64,000 nucleotides of DNA, from NCBI RefSeq assembly GCF_000377205.1, contig NZ_KB897910.1, forward strand, positions 50,689 to 114,688, given 5' to 3'. The translations under genes and the position numbers were made by a program. This DNA is from Thioalkalivibrio sp. ALJ3 (lineage in GTDB: Bacteria; Pseudomonadota; Gammaproteobacteria; Ectothiorhodospirales; Ectothiorhodospiraceae). Shown here one piece after another: positions 1 to 8,418 of this stretch (position 1 is its first letter; every line of letters starts with the position of its first letter). The notes below the pieces were generated by a model. That model was not told the origin of the DNA. It worked only from the letters and a program-made list of their open reading frames with translations, and searched no databases.

Positions 1-3000
1 GGTCCACCGCGCCGGCGCGGGCGAACTGCGCGCCGGTCAGGCCCTCGACGAAGTGGCCGCGGCGCAGCTTGCCGGCGTCCTCCATCGCGCGGTAGACGGG
101 ATACACGCGCCCGAAGCCGCCCGGCAGGCCCTCGGCGCGGGCCATCTCGCGGCTGACCACGCCGTAGCGGGCCAGCAGGTTCTCGGCCTGTTCGCGGGCG
201 CGCTCGGTCAGCGACACGCCGGGGTCGATCAGCTCGGTGACCCGTGACCAGCGCCCGCCCGCCAGACCCTGTCCTGGTCGCCGTCGGCCGCGCGTGGACG
301 TCCTGCGCTGGCCGAGGCTGCGCAGCGGCGCGAAGGTGTCGTTGGTGATCTGCCCGGCCCAGACCAGGTCCCAGATCGCGGCCTCGATCGCGTCCTGGCG
401 GGCGTCCGGCTGCGCCGTCCGGGCCGCGCGTTCCAGCTCCAGGTAGAAGCAGGCGCCGCGCCGGTCCAGGGCCTCGAGGATCGCCTGCGCCAGCGGGTCG
501 TCGCTGGCGGGGGTATCCGCGGCATCGGCCTCCGGCTCCAGCAGCACCATCGCCTGTTCGCGGCGCAGGAAGCGGATGCGTCCGTCGCGCTGGCCCAGCG
601 CACCACTGCCCACCCAGACGAACTCCCCGGAGGCGGTGATGCGGTCCAGCGCATCCAGCGAGAAGTCGCGCACCCGCATCGGCAGCACATGGGCGGTCCA
701 GGCGGACCAGGGCAGGGCGATGCCCTCCAGTTGCGTCAGCGTGTCGCGCAGGGCGCCGGCCCCACGGCCGGGCTCGGTCAGGCCTTGCCAGGCGGGCAGG
801 AAGCGGCCCAGCGCACGGGCATCGACCGCGGCCGCCTCGTCGCGCAGCCGCGCCAGGGTGCGGCGCTTCAGCCGCCGCAGGATGTCCAGTTCGCACCAGT
901 CCTCGCCCGTGCCCTGCGGTCGGATCTCGCCGCGCAGCAGCACACCGGCGCGCTCCAGGCTCTCGAGCGCCGGCAGCAGCGCGCCCGGTGCGAGGCCGTA
1001 GCGTGCGCCCAGGTCTTCGCTGCGGAACGGGCCGTGGGTGCGGGCGTAGCGGCGCAGCAGTTGTTCCAGCGGGCGCTGCGGCGGTTCCAGGAAGGCGGCG
1101 GGCAGGCCGGGCGGGGGCACCACACCGAGGGCATCGCGGTACAGTGCGGCGTCCTCGGCGGCGATCCAGCGCGGCTCGCCGGCGATGCGCACCTCCACCG
1201 CGCGCAGGGACTGGGCGAGTTGTTCCAGCCACGGCCCCGGCGTCTCGGCGCAGGCGGCTGCGACCTCGTCCCGGGTCAGGTCGCCGCGCCGGCGCAGCAG
1301 GTCGTGCAGGGCGTCGGCGTCCTGCACCCGGGTCGCCTCGGTGGCGTGCGCCAGCTCGGCCTCCAGCTCGGCGAGGGCCTCGGGGTCGATCAGTTCGCGC
1401 AGCTCGGCCTGGCCCAGCAGTTCGGCCAGCATTCCGCGGTCCAGCGTCAGCGCCTGGGCCTTGCGCTCGGCCATCGGCGCGTCCTGCTCGTAGATGTAGG
1501 CCGCGACATAGGCGAACACGAGGCTGCGGGCGAACGGCGAGGCCTGTGGCGTCTCCACCTCGTGCACGCGGATGCGGCGTTCCTGCACGCCGCGCAGGAT
1601 CTGCCGAAGCGCGTCCAGATCGAACACGTCGGCCAGTACCTGGCGGTAGGTCTCCAGCACCACCGGGAAGCTCGCGTACTCGCGCACCGAGGCCAGCAGC
1701 TGCTGCGACTTCAGCCGCTGCGCCCACAGCGGGGTGCGCTGGCCGGGGCGGTTGCGCACCAGCAGCAGGGCGCGTGCCGCGTTCTCGCGAAAGGCGCTGG
1801 CGAACAGGGTGGAGTTGCCCAGCTCGCGGGTGACCGCCTCCTCCAGCTCCTCCGGGTCGGGAAACAAGGCGTCCAGCTCGGGCAGGTCCTCGCTGTCGGC
1901 CAGGCGCAGCACGATGCCGTCATCGGTGTACATCACCTGCACCTCGAAGCCGGAGCGGCTGGTCAGCGCGCCCTGCAGGGCCAGCGCCCAGGGGGCGTGC
2001 ACGCGCGCGCCGAATGGCGTCAGGATGCAGACGCGCCAGTCGCCGACCTCGTCGCGGAAGCGTTCGACCACGATGCGCTGGTCCGAGGGCAGCTGCCCGG
2101 TGGCCTCGCGCTGCTCGTCGATGTAGTCGCAGAGGGTCTCCACCGCCGCCTCCGACAGTGGCGCGTGTTCCCTGAGCCAGGCGGCGCGCTCGGCGCGGCC
2201 CATGCGTGCCAGCCGCTCGGTGGCGGCGCCGATGGCCTGGCCGAGCTGGATCGGGCGGCCGGGGCCGTCGCCATGCCAGAACGGCAGCTTGCCGACCTCG
2301 CCGGGGGCGGGGGAGACCAGCACGCGGTCGCGGGTGATCGCCTCCACGTGCCAGGTGCTGGCGCCGAGGGTCACGTTCTCGCCAGTCTTCAGCTCGAACA
2401 CCATCTCCTCGTCCAGTTCGCCGATGCGCGGCCCGCCCTCGCCGACATGTACGCCGTACAGCCCGCGGTCGGGGATGGTCCCGGCGTTCAGGCGCGCGGC
2501 CAGTGCCGCGCCCCGGCGCGGGGTCAGCTCGTCGCGGGCGCGGTCCCAGGCGAGCCAGGGGCGCAGGTCGGCGAAGTCGGTGCTGGGGTAATGGCCGGAG
2601 AGCATGTCCAGCGTGGCCTCGAGCAGCGGGCGCGACAGCTCGCGCCAGGGCGCGGCACGGCGGACCAGCGCGTGCAGTTCGTCCACCGTGCGCGGGCGTT
2701 CGCAGACCATCGCGACGAGCTGCTGGGCCAGCACATCGAGCGGGTTGTGCGGGGCGTGGATCGGTTCCAGTGCGCCGGCCTGCATGCGCTCGCCGATCAC
2801 CGCGCATTCGAGCAGGTCGCCGCGAAAGCGCGGCAGCAGCAGCGAGCGCGAGACCTGGCCCACGCCGTGCCCGGCACGCCCGGCGCGCTGCAGCCCGCGG
2901 GCGACCGCGCCGGGGGATTCGACCATGATCACCAGATCCACCGCGCCCATGTCGATGCCCAGCTCCAGCGAGCTGGTCGCGACGATGCCGCGCAGGCGCC

Positions 3001-4096
3001 CGGTCTTCAGCCGGCCCTCGATCTCGGCGCGGCGCTCGTGGGAGACGCTGCCGTGGTGGGCGGCGACCAGGTCCTCCACCGGTTCGGCGTCCTCCGGCTG
3101 CTGTTCGCGCCAGGCCTCGTTGATGCGCTGGACCAGGCGCTCGCACAGCCCGCGGCTGTTCACGAACACGATGGTGGAGCGGTGCTCGAGGATCGCGGCC
3201 AGCAGGCGCGGCTCCAGGCGTGCGGCGCGGTCACCGCCAGCGGCGGGGAGCTGCCCGGTGCCCTGGCCGTACACTGCGCCGAGGATGGAGCCGGACGGGA
3301 TCGGGCTTGTCGTATCCGGGCCCTCGACGGTGGCGGGTGCGTGCTCGGCGGGTGGCTCCTCGGGAGCGAGGATCTCGAGGTCCAGGCGCGGGGGCTCGGC
3401 GGCGTCGATCACCTCCACCTCGCGGTCGCCGCCAAGGAAGCCGCGCGCCACCTCCACCGGGTGCACGGTGGCGGACAGCCCGATGCGCTGCGGGTCCTCG
3501 CCGCAGTGCTCGGCCAGGCGTTCCAGCGACAGGGCGAGATGCGCGCCGCGCTTGTTGCCGGCCAGCGCATGTACCTCGTCGATGATCACCGTGTGCACTG
3601 ACTCGAGGTTCTCGGCGGCCTTCGAGCCCAGCAGCAGGTACAGCGATTCCGGCGTGGTCACCAGGATGTCGCCGGGTTCGCGGGCCTGGGCGCGGCGCTC
3701 GGCCTGCGGGGTGTCGCCGGTGCGGATGTGTACGACCGGCTCGCTCGGGGCATCACCTACAGTCTGGCCCGTGGTCTGCTCCAGGCGCGCGGCGGTCTGC
3801 GCGATGCCGGTCAGCGGGGCGCGCAGGTTGCGTTCGATGTCGGTGGCCAGCGCCTTCAGCGGCGAGATGTACAGCACCGAGTAGCCGCGACGGGCATCCG
3901 GCGCGGGCTCGCCGGTCAGGCGGTCAATGGCGCTCAGGAACGCGGCGAGGGTCTTGCCGCTGCCGGTGGGGGCGATCAGCAGGCAGTGGTGGCCGGCCCG
4001 GATCGCGGGCCAGCCGCGCGACTGGATCGCGGTCGCCTGCCCGAAGGCCTCGCCGAACCAGGTGTCGGTCGCGGGGCGAAAGGGCGTGACCGGCAT
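1..4096 (-). CDS. lhr: Lhr-family DEAD/DEAH helicase, 3' end outside the window
   Basis: Large superfamily-2 ATP-dependent helicase of the Lhr group, which translocates on single-stranded DNA or DNA:RNA hybrids and is linked to DNA repair. The reading frame is open from an ATG at 4096 to the window edge (1365 codons). Walker A TPTGSGKT lies at residues 42-49, the DEVH box at 173-176, motif III as SATV soon after, and motif VI as QRAGRAGHG further on. The C-terminal half has no enzymatic motif I can name, as expected for the long Lhr C-terminal extension. E. coli Lhr is about 1,540 residues and many relatives about 1,450, so the C-terminus probably lies just outside. It starts 18 bp after the preceding small gene and is probably co-transcribed with it. 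Confidence 0.93.
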   Translation of the reverse strand, partial: MPVTPFRPATDTWFGEAFGQATAIQSRGWPAIRAGHHCLLIAPTGSGKTLAAFLSAIDRLTGEPAPDARRGYSVLYISPLKALATDIERNLRAPLTGIAQTAARLEQTTGQTVGDAPSEPVVHIRTGDTPQAERRAQAREPGDILVTTPESLYLLLGSKAAENLESVHTVIIDEVHALAGNKRGAHLALSLERLAEHCGEDPQRIGLSATVHPVEVARGFLGGDREVEVIDAAEPPRLDLEILAPEEPPAEHAPATVEGPDTTSPIPSGSILGAVYGQGTGQLPAAGGDRAARLEPRLLAAILEHRSTIVFVNSRGLCERLVQRINEAWREQQPEDAEPVEDLVAAHHGSVSHERRAEIEGRLKTGRLRGIVATSSLELGIDMGAVDLVIMVESPGAVARGLQRAGRAGHGVGQVSRSLLLPRFRGDLLECAVIGERMQAGALEPIHAPHNPLDVLAQQLVAMVCERPRTVDELHALVRRAAPWRELSRPLLEATLDMLSGHYPSTDFADLRPWLAWDRARDELTPRRGAALAARLNAGTIPDRGLYGVHVGEGGPRIGELDEEMVFELKTGENVTLGASTWHVEAITRDRVLVSPAPGEVGKLPFWHGDGPGRPIQLGQAIGAATERLARMGRAERAAWLREHAPLSEAAVETLCDYIDEQREATGQLPSDQRIVVERFRDEVGDWRVCILTPFGARVHAPWALALQGALTSRSGFEVQVMYTDDGIVLRLADSEDLPELDALFPDPEELEEAVTRELGNSTLFASAFRENAARALLLVRNRPGQRTPLWAQRLKSQQLLASVREYASFPVVLETYRQVLADVFDLDALRQILRGVQERRIRVHEVETPQASPFARSLVFAYVAAYIYEQDAPMAERKAQALTLDRGMLAELLGQAELRELIDPEALAELEAELAHATEATRVQDADALHDLLRRRGDLTRDEVAAACAETPGPWLEQLAQSLRAVEVRIAGEPRWIAAEDAALYRDALGVVPPPGLPAAFLEPPQRPLEQLLRRYARTHGPFRSEDLGARYGLAPGALLPALESLERAGVLLRGEIRPQGTGEDWCELDILRRLKRRTLARLRDEAAAVDARALGRFLPAWQGLTEPGRGAGALRDTLTQLEGIALPWSAWTAHVLPMRVRDFSLDALDRITASGEFVWVGSGALGQRDGRIRFLRREQAMVLLEPEADAADTPASDDPLAQAILEALDRRGACFYLELERAARTAQPDARQDAIEAAIWDLVWAGQITNDTFAPLRSLGQRRTSTRGRRRPGQGLAGGRWSRVTELIDPGVSLTERAREQAENLLARYGVVSREMARAEGLPGGFGRVYPVYRAMEDAGKLRRGHFVEGLTGAQFARAGAVD

Positions 4097-4114
4097 TGGC
4101 TCGGGCGTAGCGGG

Positions 4115-4417
4115 TCAGGCGTGGCCGACGGTGGTGTCGGTGGTGGCGTGGAAGTAGTCGCTGTCGCGTGCCAGCTCGTCGATCAGCTCGTGCAGCATGG
4201 CCAGACGGCTCTCGGCGTCCGCGAACGGCGCGCAGTCCTCGCACAACGGATCGCCGCAGGGCTGGCGGCTGTAGAGCCAGAAGTGCACGGCACCGGCCAG
4301 CAGGCCGTCGGCGACGTCGCCGGTCTCGGCGGCCTGGCCGTCATCGGCGAGCCGGTTCGCCAGCTCGATCAGGTGCTGGGCGGCGTTGTTGTAGGTCTGG
4401 TCGGCGGTGTCGTTCAT
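4115..4417 (-). CDS. Small conserved-looking Cys-containing protein of unknown function
   Basis: A 100-residue acidic soluble protein with no signal peptide or membrane segment. The N-terminal half looks helical. The middle carries the motif CGDPLCEDC, three cysteines spaced C-x5-C-x2-C, which could bind a metal or Fe-S centre. I do not recognise the family. It starts with ATG, lies 18 bp upstream of lhr on the same strand, and follows the phosphatase-like gene, so it probably belongs to the bolA-to-lhr transcription unit. Codon use matches its neighbours and the frame is intact, which supports a real gene over a shadow. Confidence 0.7.
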   Translation of the reverse strand: MNDTADQTYNNAAQHLIELANRLADDGQAAETGDVADGLLAGAVHFWLYSRQPCGDPLCEDCAPFADAESRLAMLHELIDELARDSDYFHATTDTTVGHA

Positions 4418-4488
4418 GGGATCTCGGGACAGTCTTGTTTCAGCCAGCGCCCGCCCGTTTGGCCGGCACAGAACCTGACAGTTTACCG

Positions 4489-5688
4489 CTACTGGCCGAT
4501 ATTCCGAAGAAACAGGGGAATATGCCGCTCTTCCGGCGACAGGCCGCCGTGGGCACCGCGGAAGAATGGCCCCTCGTCGTCGTCCGGCGGGTCCACCAGG
4601 TAGGCGTCCTCCGCAGGCAGCAGCAGGTAGTCGCCGGCGCGTGCCCGTAGTTCGGGGTGCTCCCGGTCATGTCCCGGGGGCAGGCCCAGGGTCCCGGGCC
4701 CCAGCCAGTCAGCGGCGGGGACTGCGGCTACGTCCGCGCCGAAGGCGGCGTCCAGGACCGTCAGGAAGTCCGTGTCGCGTCCTTCGCGCACATGGGCGAT
4801 GGCGGCACGTGGCTCGCCGGTCAGGCGGTGGCGCAGGCAGGCCTGCACCGCCGGGTGCTCGCGCAGGTCCAGCCGGCGTTCCATGGTGCGCATGCCGTGG
4901 TCAGCGGTGGTCAGGAAGATGCTCTCGGGGCGCTGGATCTGCGCGCAGGTTGCGGTGTAGGCCAGGTCCAGCTGCTTCAGGTGGCGCTCCACCTCCGGGC
5001 TTTCCGGGCCGTAGGCGTGGCCCAGGTGGTCCAGCTCCGACCAGTAGACGTAGGTGAAATGTGGCCCCGGCGTTGCGTTCACATGCGTGGCCACCCGCGC
5101 CGGCAGCTCGGACAGGTCCTCGAAGCCGATGAACGCGGCGGAGCCGTTCATCATGCGGTTGTACGGTGTGCCGCCGATCCAGTCCGGGCCGATCATGGTG
5201 GTGTGGCAGCCGAGCCGGTCGACCAGTCGGTCCGGCTGTACGCGGCCGGTCAGCTCGCGGTAGCCGAGCGTGGCCGGGCGGTCCTCGGTGTCGCGCTCCT
5301 GCCCCATCAGCACCGTCAGCGTGCGCTCGGCGGACGGCAGGCGGGTGTGCCAGCCGAGCAGGCCGTGCTGCGCGGGCGTGCGCCCGGTCAGGATGCTGCT
5401 GATCGCCGTGGCCGTGGTGCTGGGGAACACGGTCTCGAGGTCGGTTACGTAGTCCGCGCCCAGTAGCGGCGTGTGGCGGCGGTAGCGGGTGGCAAAGCCG
5501 TCGATCAGCCACAGCACGATGTGGCAGTCCGGCCCGAGGTGCTCGGATACGCCCGCCAGCGGCGGGTGGCTGGCCGCCGGGTTCAGGCTGGCCTCGATCT
5601 GGCCGAGCAGGTCCATCAGCCCCGGCGATTGCAGCCGGGCGCGCAGGATGTCATCCACGACCGAGGCGGCCGCAGGAGGGTGTGTCAT
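4489..5688 (-). CDS. Alkaline phosphatase superfamily protein (nucleotide pyrophosphatase/phosphodiesterase type)
   Basis: About 399 residues, predicted cytosolic (no signal peptide). The metal ligands and nucleophile of the alkaline phosphatase/type I phosphodiesterase fold appear in order: LIDGF (first metal Asp), FPSTTATAI (nucleophilic Ser/Thr), SELDHLGHAYG (Asp and His), TADHGM (Asp-His) and a C-terminal GAHGG His. The enzyme probably hydrolyses a phosphodiester or phosphomonoester; the substrate cannot be read from the sequence. The frame is open upstream to 5757, but ATG 5688 is preferred because the longer version runs into the bolA coding end. It starts 10 bp after the bolA stop, so the two are probably in one operon. 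Confidence 0.85.
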   Translation of the reverse strand: MTHPPAAASVVDDILRARLQSPGLMDLLGQIEASLNPAASHPPLAGVSEHLGPDCHIVLWLIDGFATRYRRHTPLLGADYVTDLETVFPSTTATAISSILTGRTPAQHGLLGWHTRLPSAERTLTVLMGQERDTEDRPATLGYRELTGRVQPDRLVDRLGCHTTMIGPDWIGGTPYNRMMNGSAAFIGFEDLSELPARVATHVNATPGPHFTYVYWSELDHLGHAYGPESPEVERHLKQLDLAYTATCAQIQRPESIFLTTADHGMRTMERRLDLREHPAVQACLRHRLTGEPRAAIAHVREGRDTDFLTVLDAAFGADVAAVPAADWLGPGTLGLPPGHDREHPELRARAGDYLLLPAEDAYLVDPPDDDEGPFFRGAHGGLSPEERHIPLFLRNIGQ

Positions 5689-5698
5689 CGGCAAAGGG

Positions 5699-6019
5699 TC
5701 AGGCCTTGCCGCCGTCGCCACCCATGCAGGGCGGGGAGTCGGCGACCTTGCCGGCACGCTCGAACCACTGGTCCGGGTCCAGCGTGTGCAGCGCCAGGGC
5801 GTGGATGCCTCCGGCCAGTTCGTCGGCCAGGGCCTGGTTCACCAGCCGGTGCCGCGCGATCAGCTTCTGGTCACGAAAGGCCTCGGACACCACCGTCACC
5901 TTGAAATGCGACTCCGAACCCGGTGGCACGTTGTGCATGTGGCTCTCGTTCACCACCTCAAGATGCTCGGGCGCAAAGTGCTCCTCCAGCTTCCGGGTAA
6001 TGGTCTCCTGCATGCTCAT
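5699..6019 (-). CDS. bolA: BolA family protein
   Basis: A 106-residue protein with the BolA fold: an N-terminal helix (ITRKLEEHFAPEHLEV), a conserved ESHMHN segment, the central FKVTVVSEAF strand and the RHRLVNQAL helix, then GGIHALALHTL with the conserved C-terminal His. BolA proteins partner monothiol glutaredoxins in Fe-S handling and act in stress and morphology control. The tail is about 15 residues longer than the family core and ends in a CMGGDGG segment. First gene of the minus-strand unit leading to the phosphatase-like gene. Confidence 0.92.
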   Translation of the reverse strand: MSMQETITRKLEEHFAPEHLEVVNESHMHNVPPGSESHFKVTVVSEAFRDQKLIARHRLVNQALADELAGGIHALALHTLDPDQWFERAGKVADSPPCMGGDGGKA

Positions 6020-6144
6020 CGACGACTCCAGTGCTTCGATTAACGGGACATCGCACTCAGTGTGCCGTGTCGTACCCGCATGTCCAGATCCTTCGCGGAC
6101 GGCATGGCTGACCGTTTTCGACGGACAGGAGATCGAGTCGCGGA

Positions 6145-6366
6145 TCAGTCTTTATGTCTGAAGATTCTCCGGAAGACCTCGTCGCCCGGTACGGTGTCTA
6201 CCGAACCCGAACGGACATCTTCCAGGCGTTTTCGGGAGACCTCCGCCCATTTCCGGTCCACGCCCGCATCGGGCGGGTTAAGGCTGCGCAGTAGCGATTC
6301 GGCCACCAGTCCGCGTTCCTCCACAGGAAGGGAATTGGCTTTGTCGATGAGATCTTTGATCTTCAT
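6145..6366 (-). CDS. Addiction-module antitoxin-like protein, apparently orphan
   Basis: A 73-residue protein starting MKIKDLIDKANSLPVEER and containing the LVAESLLRSLNPP helix-turn typical of the TIGR02574-type addiction module component family (small antitoxins usually paired with ParE/RelE toxins). The frame is open upstream to 6420, but the homologous start is ATG 6366. No toxin gene follows: the 125 bp down to bolA hold no plausible RelE/ParE frame. The partner may be lost or elsewhere. Family assignment is from short-range resemblance, so moderate confidence. Confidence 0.7.
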   Translation of the reverse strand: MKIKDLIDKANSLPVEERGLVAESLLRSLNPPDAGVDRKWAEVSRKRLEDVRSGSVDTVPGDEVFRRIFRHKD

Positions 6367-6481
6367 GATTTTTCCCGTGACATCACCATGTGCGGTGAGG
6401 AACGCAAGGACTGTGGTCATACTGGCATCTTGCGGCCGGTAGTGCGAGATGGCGGTTTGGTGGTGACATCCGGGAGGAGCT

Positions 6482-7150
6482 ATGCGGCAGACGCTGGCGT
6501 TTGATGTTTACGGGACGCTGATTGATACGCAGGGGATTGCGGCCACACTCGAGGGATGGATTGGCGAGCGGGCGCCGGTGCTGGCGCGTGCCTGGCGCGA
6601 GAAGCAGCTGGAGTACACCTTTCGGCGCGGGCTGATGGGGGCGTACGCGGACTTCGATGCCTGCACCGAGCAAGCGTTTCAGTACTGTTGCGAGGCGCTG
6701 GGTATCGTGCTCGAATCGGAGCAGAAGGCGGAGCTGTTGCGGCGCTATCGAGAGCTCCCGGCCTTCGCTGATGCGGGGCCGGCGCTGGACGGACTGCGCG
6801 CGGACGGGCACCGCCTATTTGCGTTCTCCAACGGGACGGCCGAGACGGTCAGTGGGCTGCTGCGGAACGCCGGGCTGGAGGATCGCTTCGAGGATCTTGT
6901 CAGCGTGGACGAGATCGGCTGCTTCAAGCCGGACCCGCGGGTGTACCGGCATTTTCTGCAGCGGGCGAATGTGCTGCCCCAGCAGGCGTGGCTGGTTTCA
7001 GGCAACGCCTTCGACGTGATCGGCGCGCAGGCTGCGGGCATCAACACGGCCTGGCTCGACCGGGCAGGGGAGGGCCTTTTCGACCCTTGGGGCGGGAAGC
7101 CCACGGCCACCATCGGCGGCCTGGACGAACTGGCCGGGGCACTGCATTAG
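6482..7150 (+). CDS. Haloacid dehalogenase type II (HAD superfamily hydrolase)
   Basis: A 222-residue cytosolic HAD hydrolase. Motif I FDVYGTLID carries the nucleophilic Asp8, motif II is FSNGT, motif III lies in FKPDPRVY, and motif IV is in the SGNAFDVIGA segment, which matches the (S)-2-haloacid dehalogenase subgroup better than phosphatases. The usual role is hydrolytic removal of halogen from 2-haloalkanoic acids, but real substrates of such chromosomal copies are often unknown. A strong GGAGGAG ribosome binding site precedes the ATG. Divergent from the antitoxin-like gene; no operon partner is evident. Confidence 0.88.
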   Translation: MRQTLAFDVYGTLIDTQGIAATLEGWIGERAPVLARAWREKQLEYTFRRGLMGAYADFDACTEQAFQYCCEALGIVLESEQKAELLRRYRELPAFADAGPALDGLRADGHRLFAFSNGTAETVSGLLRNAGLEDRFEDLVSVDEIGCFKPDPRVYRHFLQRANVLPQQAWLVSGNAFDVIGAQAAGINTAWLDRAGEGLFDPWGGKPTATIGGLDELAGALH

Positions 7151-7248
7151 TTGGGGTCTCGCCCCCGGCAAATATTCCTGCTGGAACGGGCCATGGGTGC
7201 CCGGTGGTTGCGCTACGATGGAGACCGGGCAGCCGCCAGGAGAGGAGC

Positions 7249-8418
7249 GTGAGCCAGCAGGTCAAGCAGCGGGTTGCGCCCGCCGCACAATCGCCCTTGA
7301 TCCGTCCGGCCGCGCTGGAGGATCTGGAGGCGCTGGTGGCGCTGGAGGATGCGGCGTTCGAGATCGATCGGATCTCGCGGCGGCAGTTTCGCTACCTGCT
7401 GACGCGCGGGCATGCGGCCACGCTGGTCGCGGAAGATCCCGGCGGGGAGGGCCTGCTCGGCTACGTGATGCTGTTGTTCAGCCGCGGTACGTCGCTGGCG
7501 CGGCTGTACTCGATTGCGGTCAGCGCGCGGGCGCGCGGCCAGGGGCTGGGGCGGCACCTGGTCGAGGCGGCGGAGGACGCGGCGCGCCAGCACGGGCGGA
7601 CCGATCTGCGCCTGGAGGTGCGGCGCGACAACGCCGCCAGCCTGGCCCTGTTCCGCAGGCTCGGGTATCGCGACTTTGGCACCATCGACGACTACTACGA
7701 GGACCACATGGATGCCCTGCGGCTGCAGAAGTCGCTGGCGCCCGGGCCCGATCCGGCGCTGGTGCGCGCGCCCTACTACGCGCAGACGCTGGAGTTCACC
7801 TGCGGCCCGGCCGCGCTGATGATGGCGATGCGCGCGGTGGACCCGGCGCTGAAGCTGGACCGGCGCCTCGAACTGCGCCTGTGGCGCGACGCCACCACGA
7901 TCTTCATGACCTCGGGCCACGGCGGCTGCGGGCCGTACGGGCTCGCGCTGGCGGCCGCTCATCGCGGGTTCGAGGTGGAGCTTCTGGTGCGCGATCGCGG
8001 TGTGGCGTTTGCCGACTCGGTACGCAGTGCGGAGAAGAAGGAGGTCATGCAGCTGGTGCAGGAGGACATGATCGAGGAACTGAAACAGCTCGGGGTGCCG
8101 GTGGTGCACGGCCCGGTGAACGCGTCCCAGCTGGAGGCGCGCTTTGCCGAGGGCGGGGTGCCGGTGGTGCTGATCAGCAGCGTGCGGCTATATGCCGAGC
8201 GCTTCCCGCACTGGGTCACGGTGACCGGTTTCGACGAACGCTTTGTCTACGTGCACGACCCGTTCGTGGATGTGGAGCAAGGCGAGCGCGCGGTGGACTC
8301 GGTGAACATGCCGATCGCGCGTGCCGATTTCGAGCGCATGGCGCGCTACGGTCGCGCCGGGTTGCAGGCGGCGGTGATCGTCGGCCCGCGCCGTCTGGCG
8401 GAGGGTGCGCATGCCTGA
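7249..8418 (+). CDS. GNAT acetyltransferase fused to a C39-like cysteine peptidase domain
   Basis: About 389 residues in two domains. Residues 15-165 form a RimI-like GNAT acetyltransferase, with the acetyl-CoA loop ARGQGLGRHL and the RRDNAASLALFRRLGY segment. Residues 170-375 form a C39-type papain-like peptidase: candidate triad Cys185 (in FTCGPAALMMAM), His321 (in FPHWVTVTG) and Asp337 (in VHDPF). The start is GTG 7249, preceded by AGGAGAGGAG; an earlier ATG would lie inside the previous gene. It overlaps the ATP-grasp gene by 8 bp. Comparative work on amidoligases (Iyer, Aravind and colleagues) linked this fusion to ATP-grasp enzymes; the peptide substrate is unknown. Confidence 0.88.
   Translation: MSQQVKQRVAPAAQSPLIRPAALEDLEALVALEDAAFEIDRISRRQFRYLLTRGHAATLVAEDPGGEGLLGYVMLLFSRGTSLARLYSIAVSARARGQGLGRHLVEAAEDAARQHGRTDLRLEVRRDNAASLALFRRLGYRDFGTIDDYYEDHMDALRLQKSLAPGPDPALVRAPYYAQTLEFTCGPAALMMAMRAVDPALKLDRRLELRLWRDATTIFMTSGHGGCGPYGLALAAAHRGFEVELLVRDRGVAFADSVRSAEKKEVMQLVQEDMIEELKQLGVPVVHGPVNASQLEARFAEGGVPVVLISSVRLYAERFPHWVTVTGFDERFVYVHDPFVDVEQGERAVDSVNMPIARADFERMARYGRAGLQAAVIVGPRRLAEGAHA

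Noticed and set aside
689..3601. Long plus-strand open frame of about 970 codons
   Set aside because: It runs antisense to lhr, its product is low-complexity Gln/Arg/Ala-rich without any domain, and it is explained by the high GC content of the coding strand.
6060..6144. Possible toxin remnant downstream of the antitoxin-like gene
   Set aside because: The only frame is about 30 codons and has no RelE/ParE or other toxin feature.
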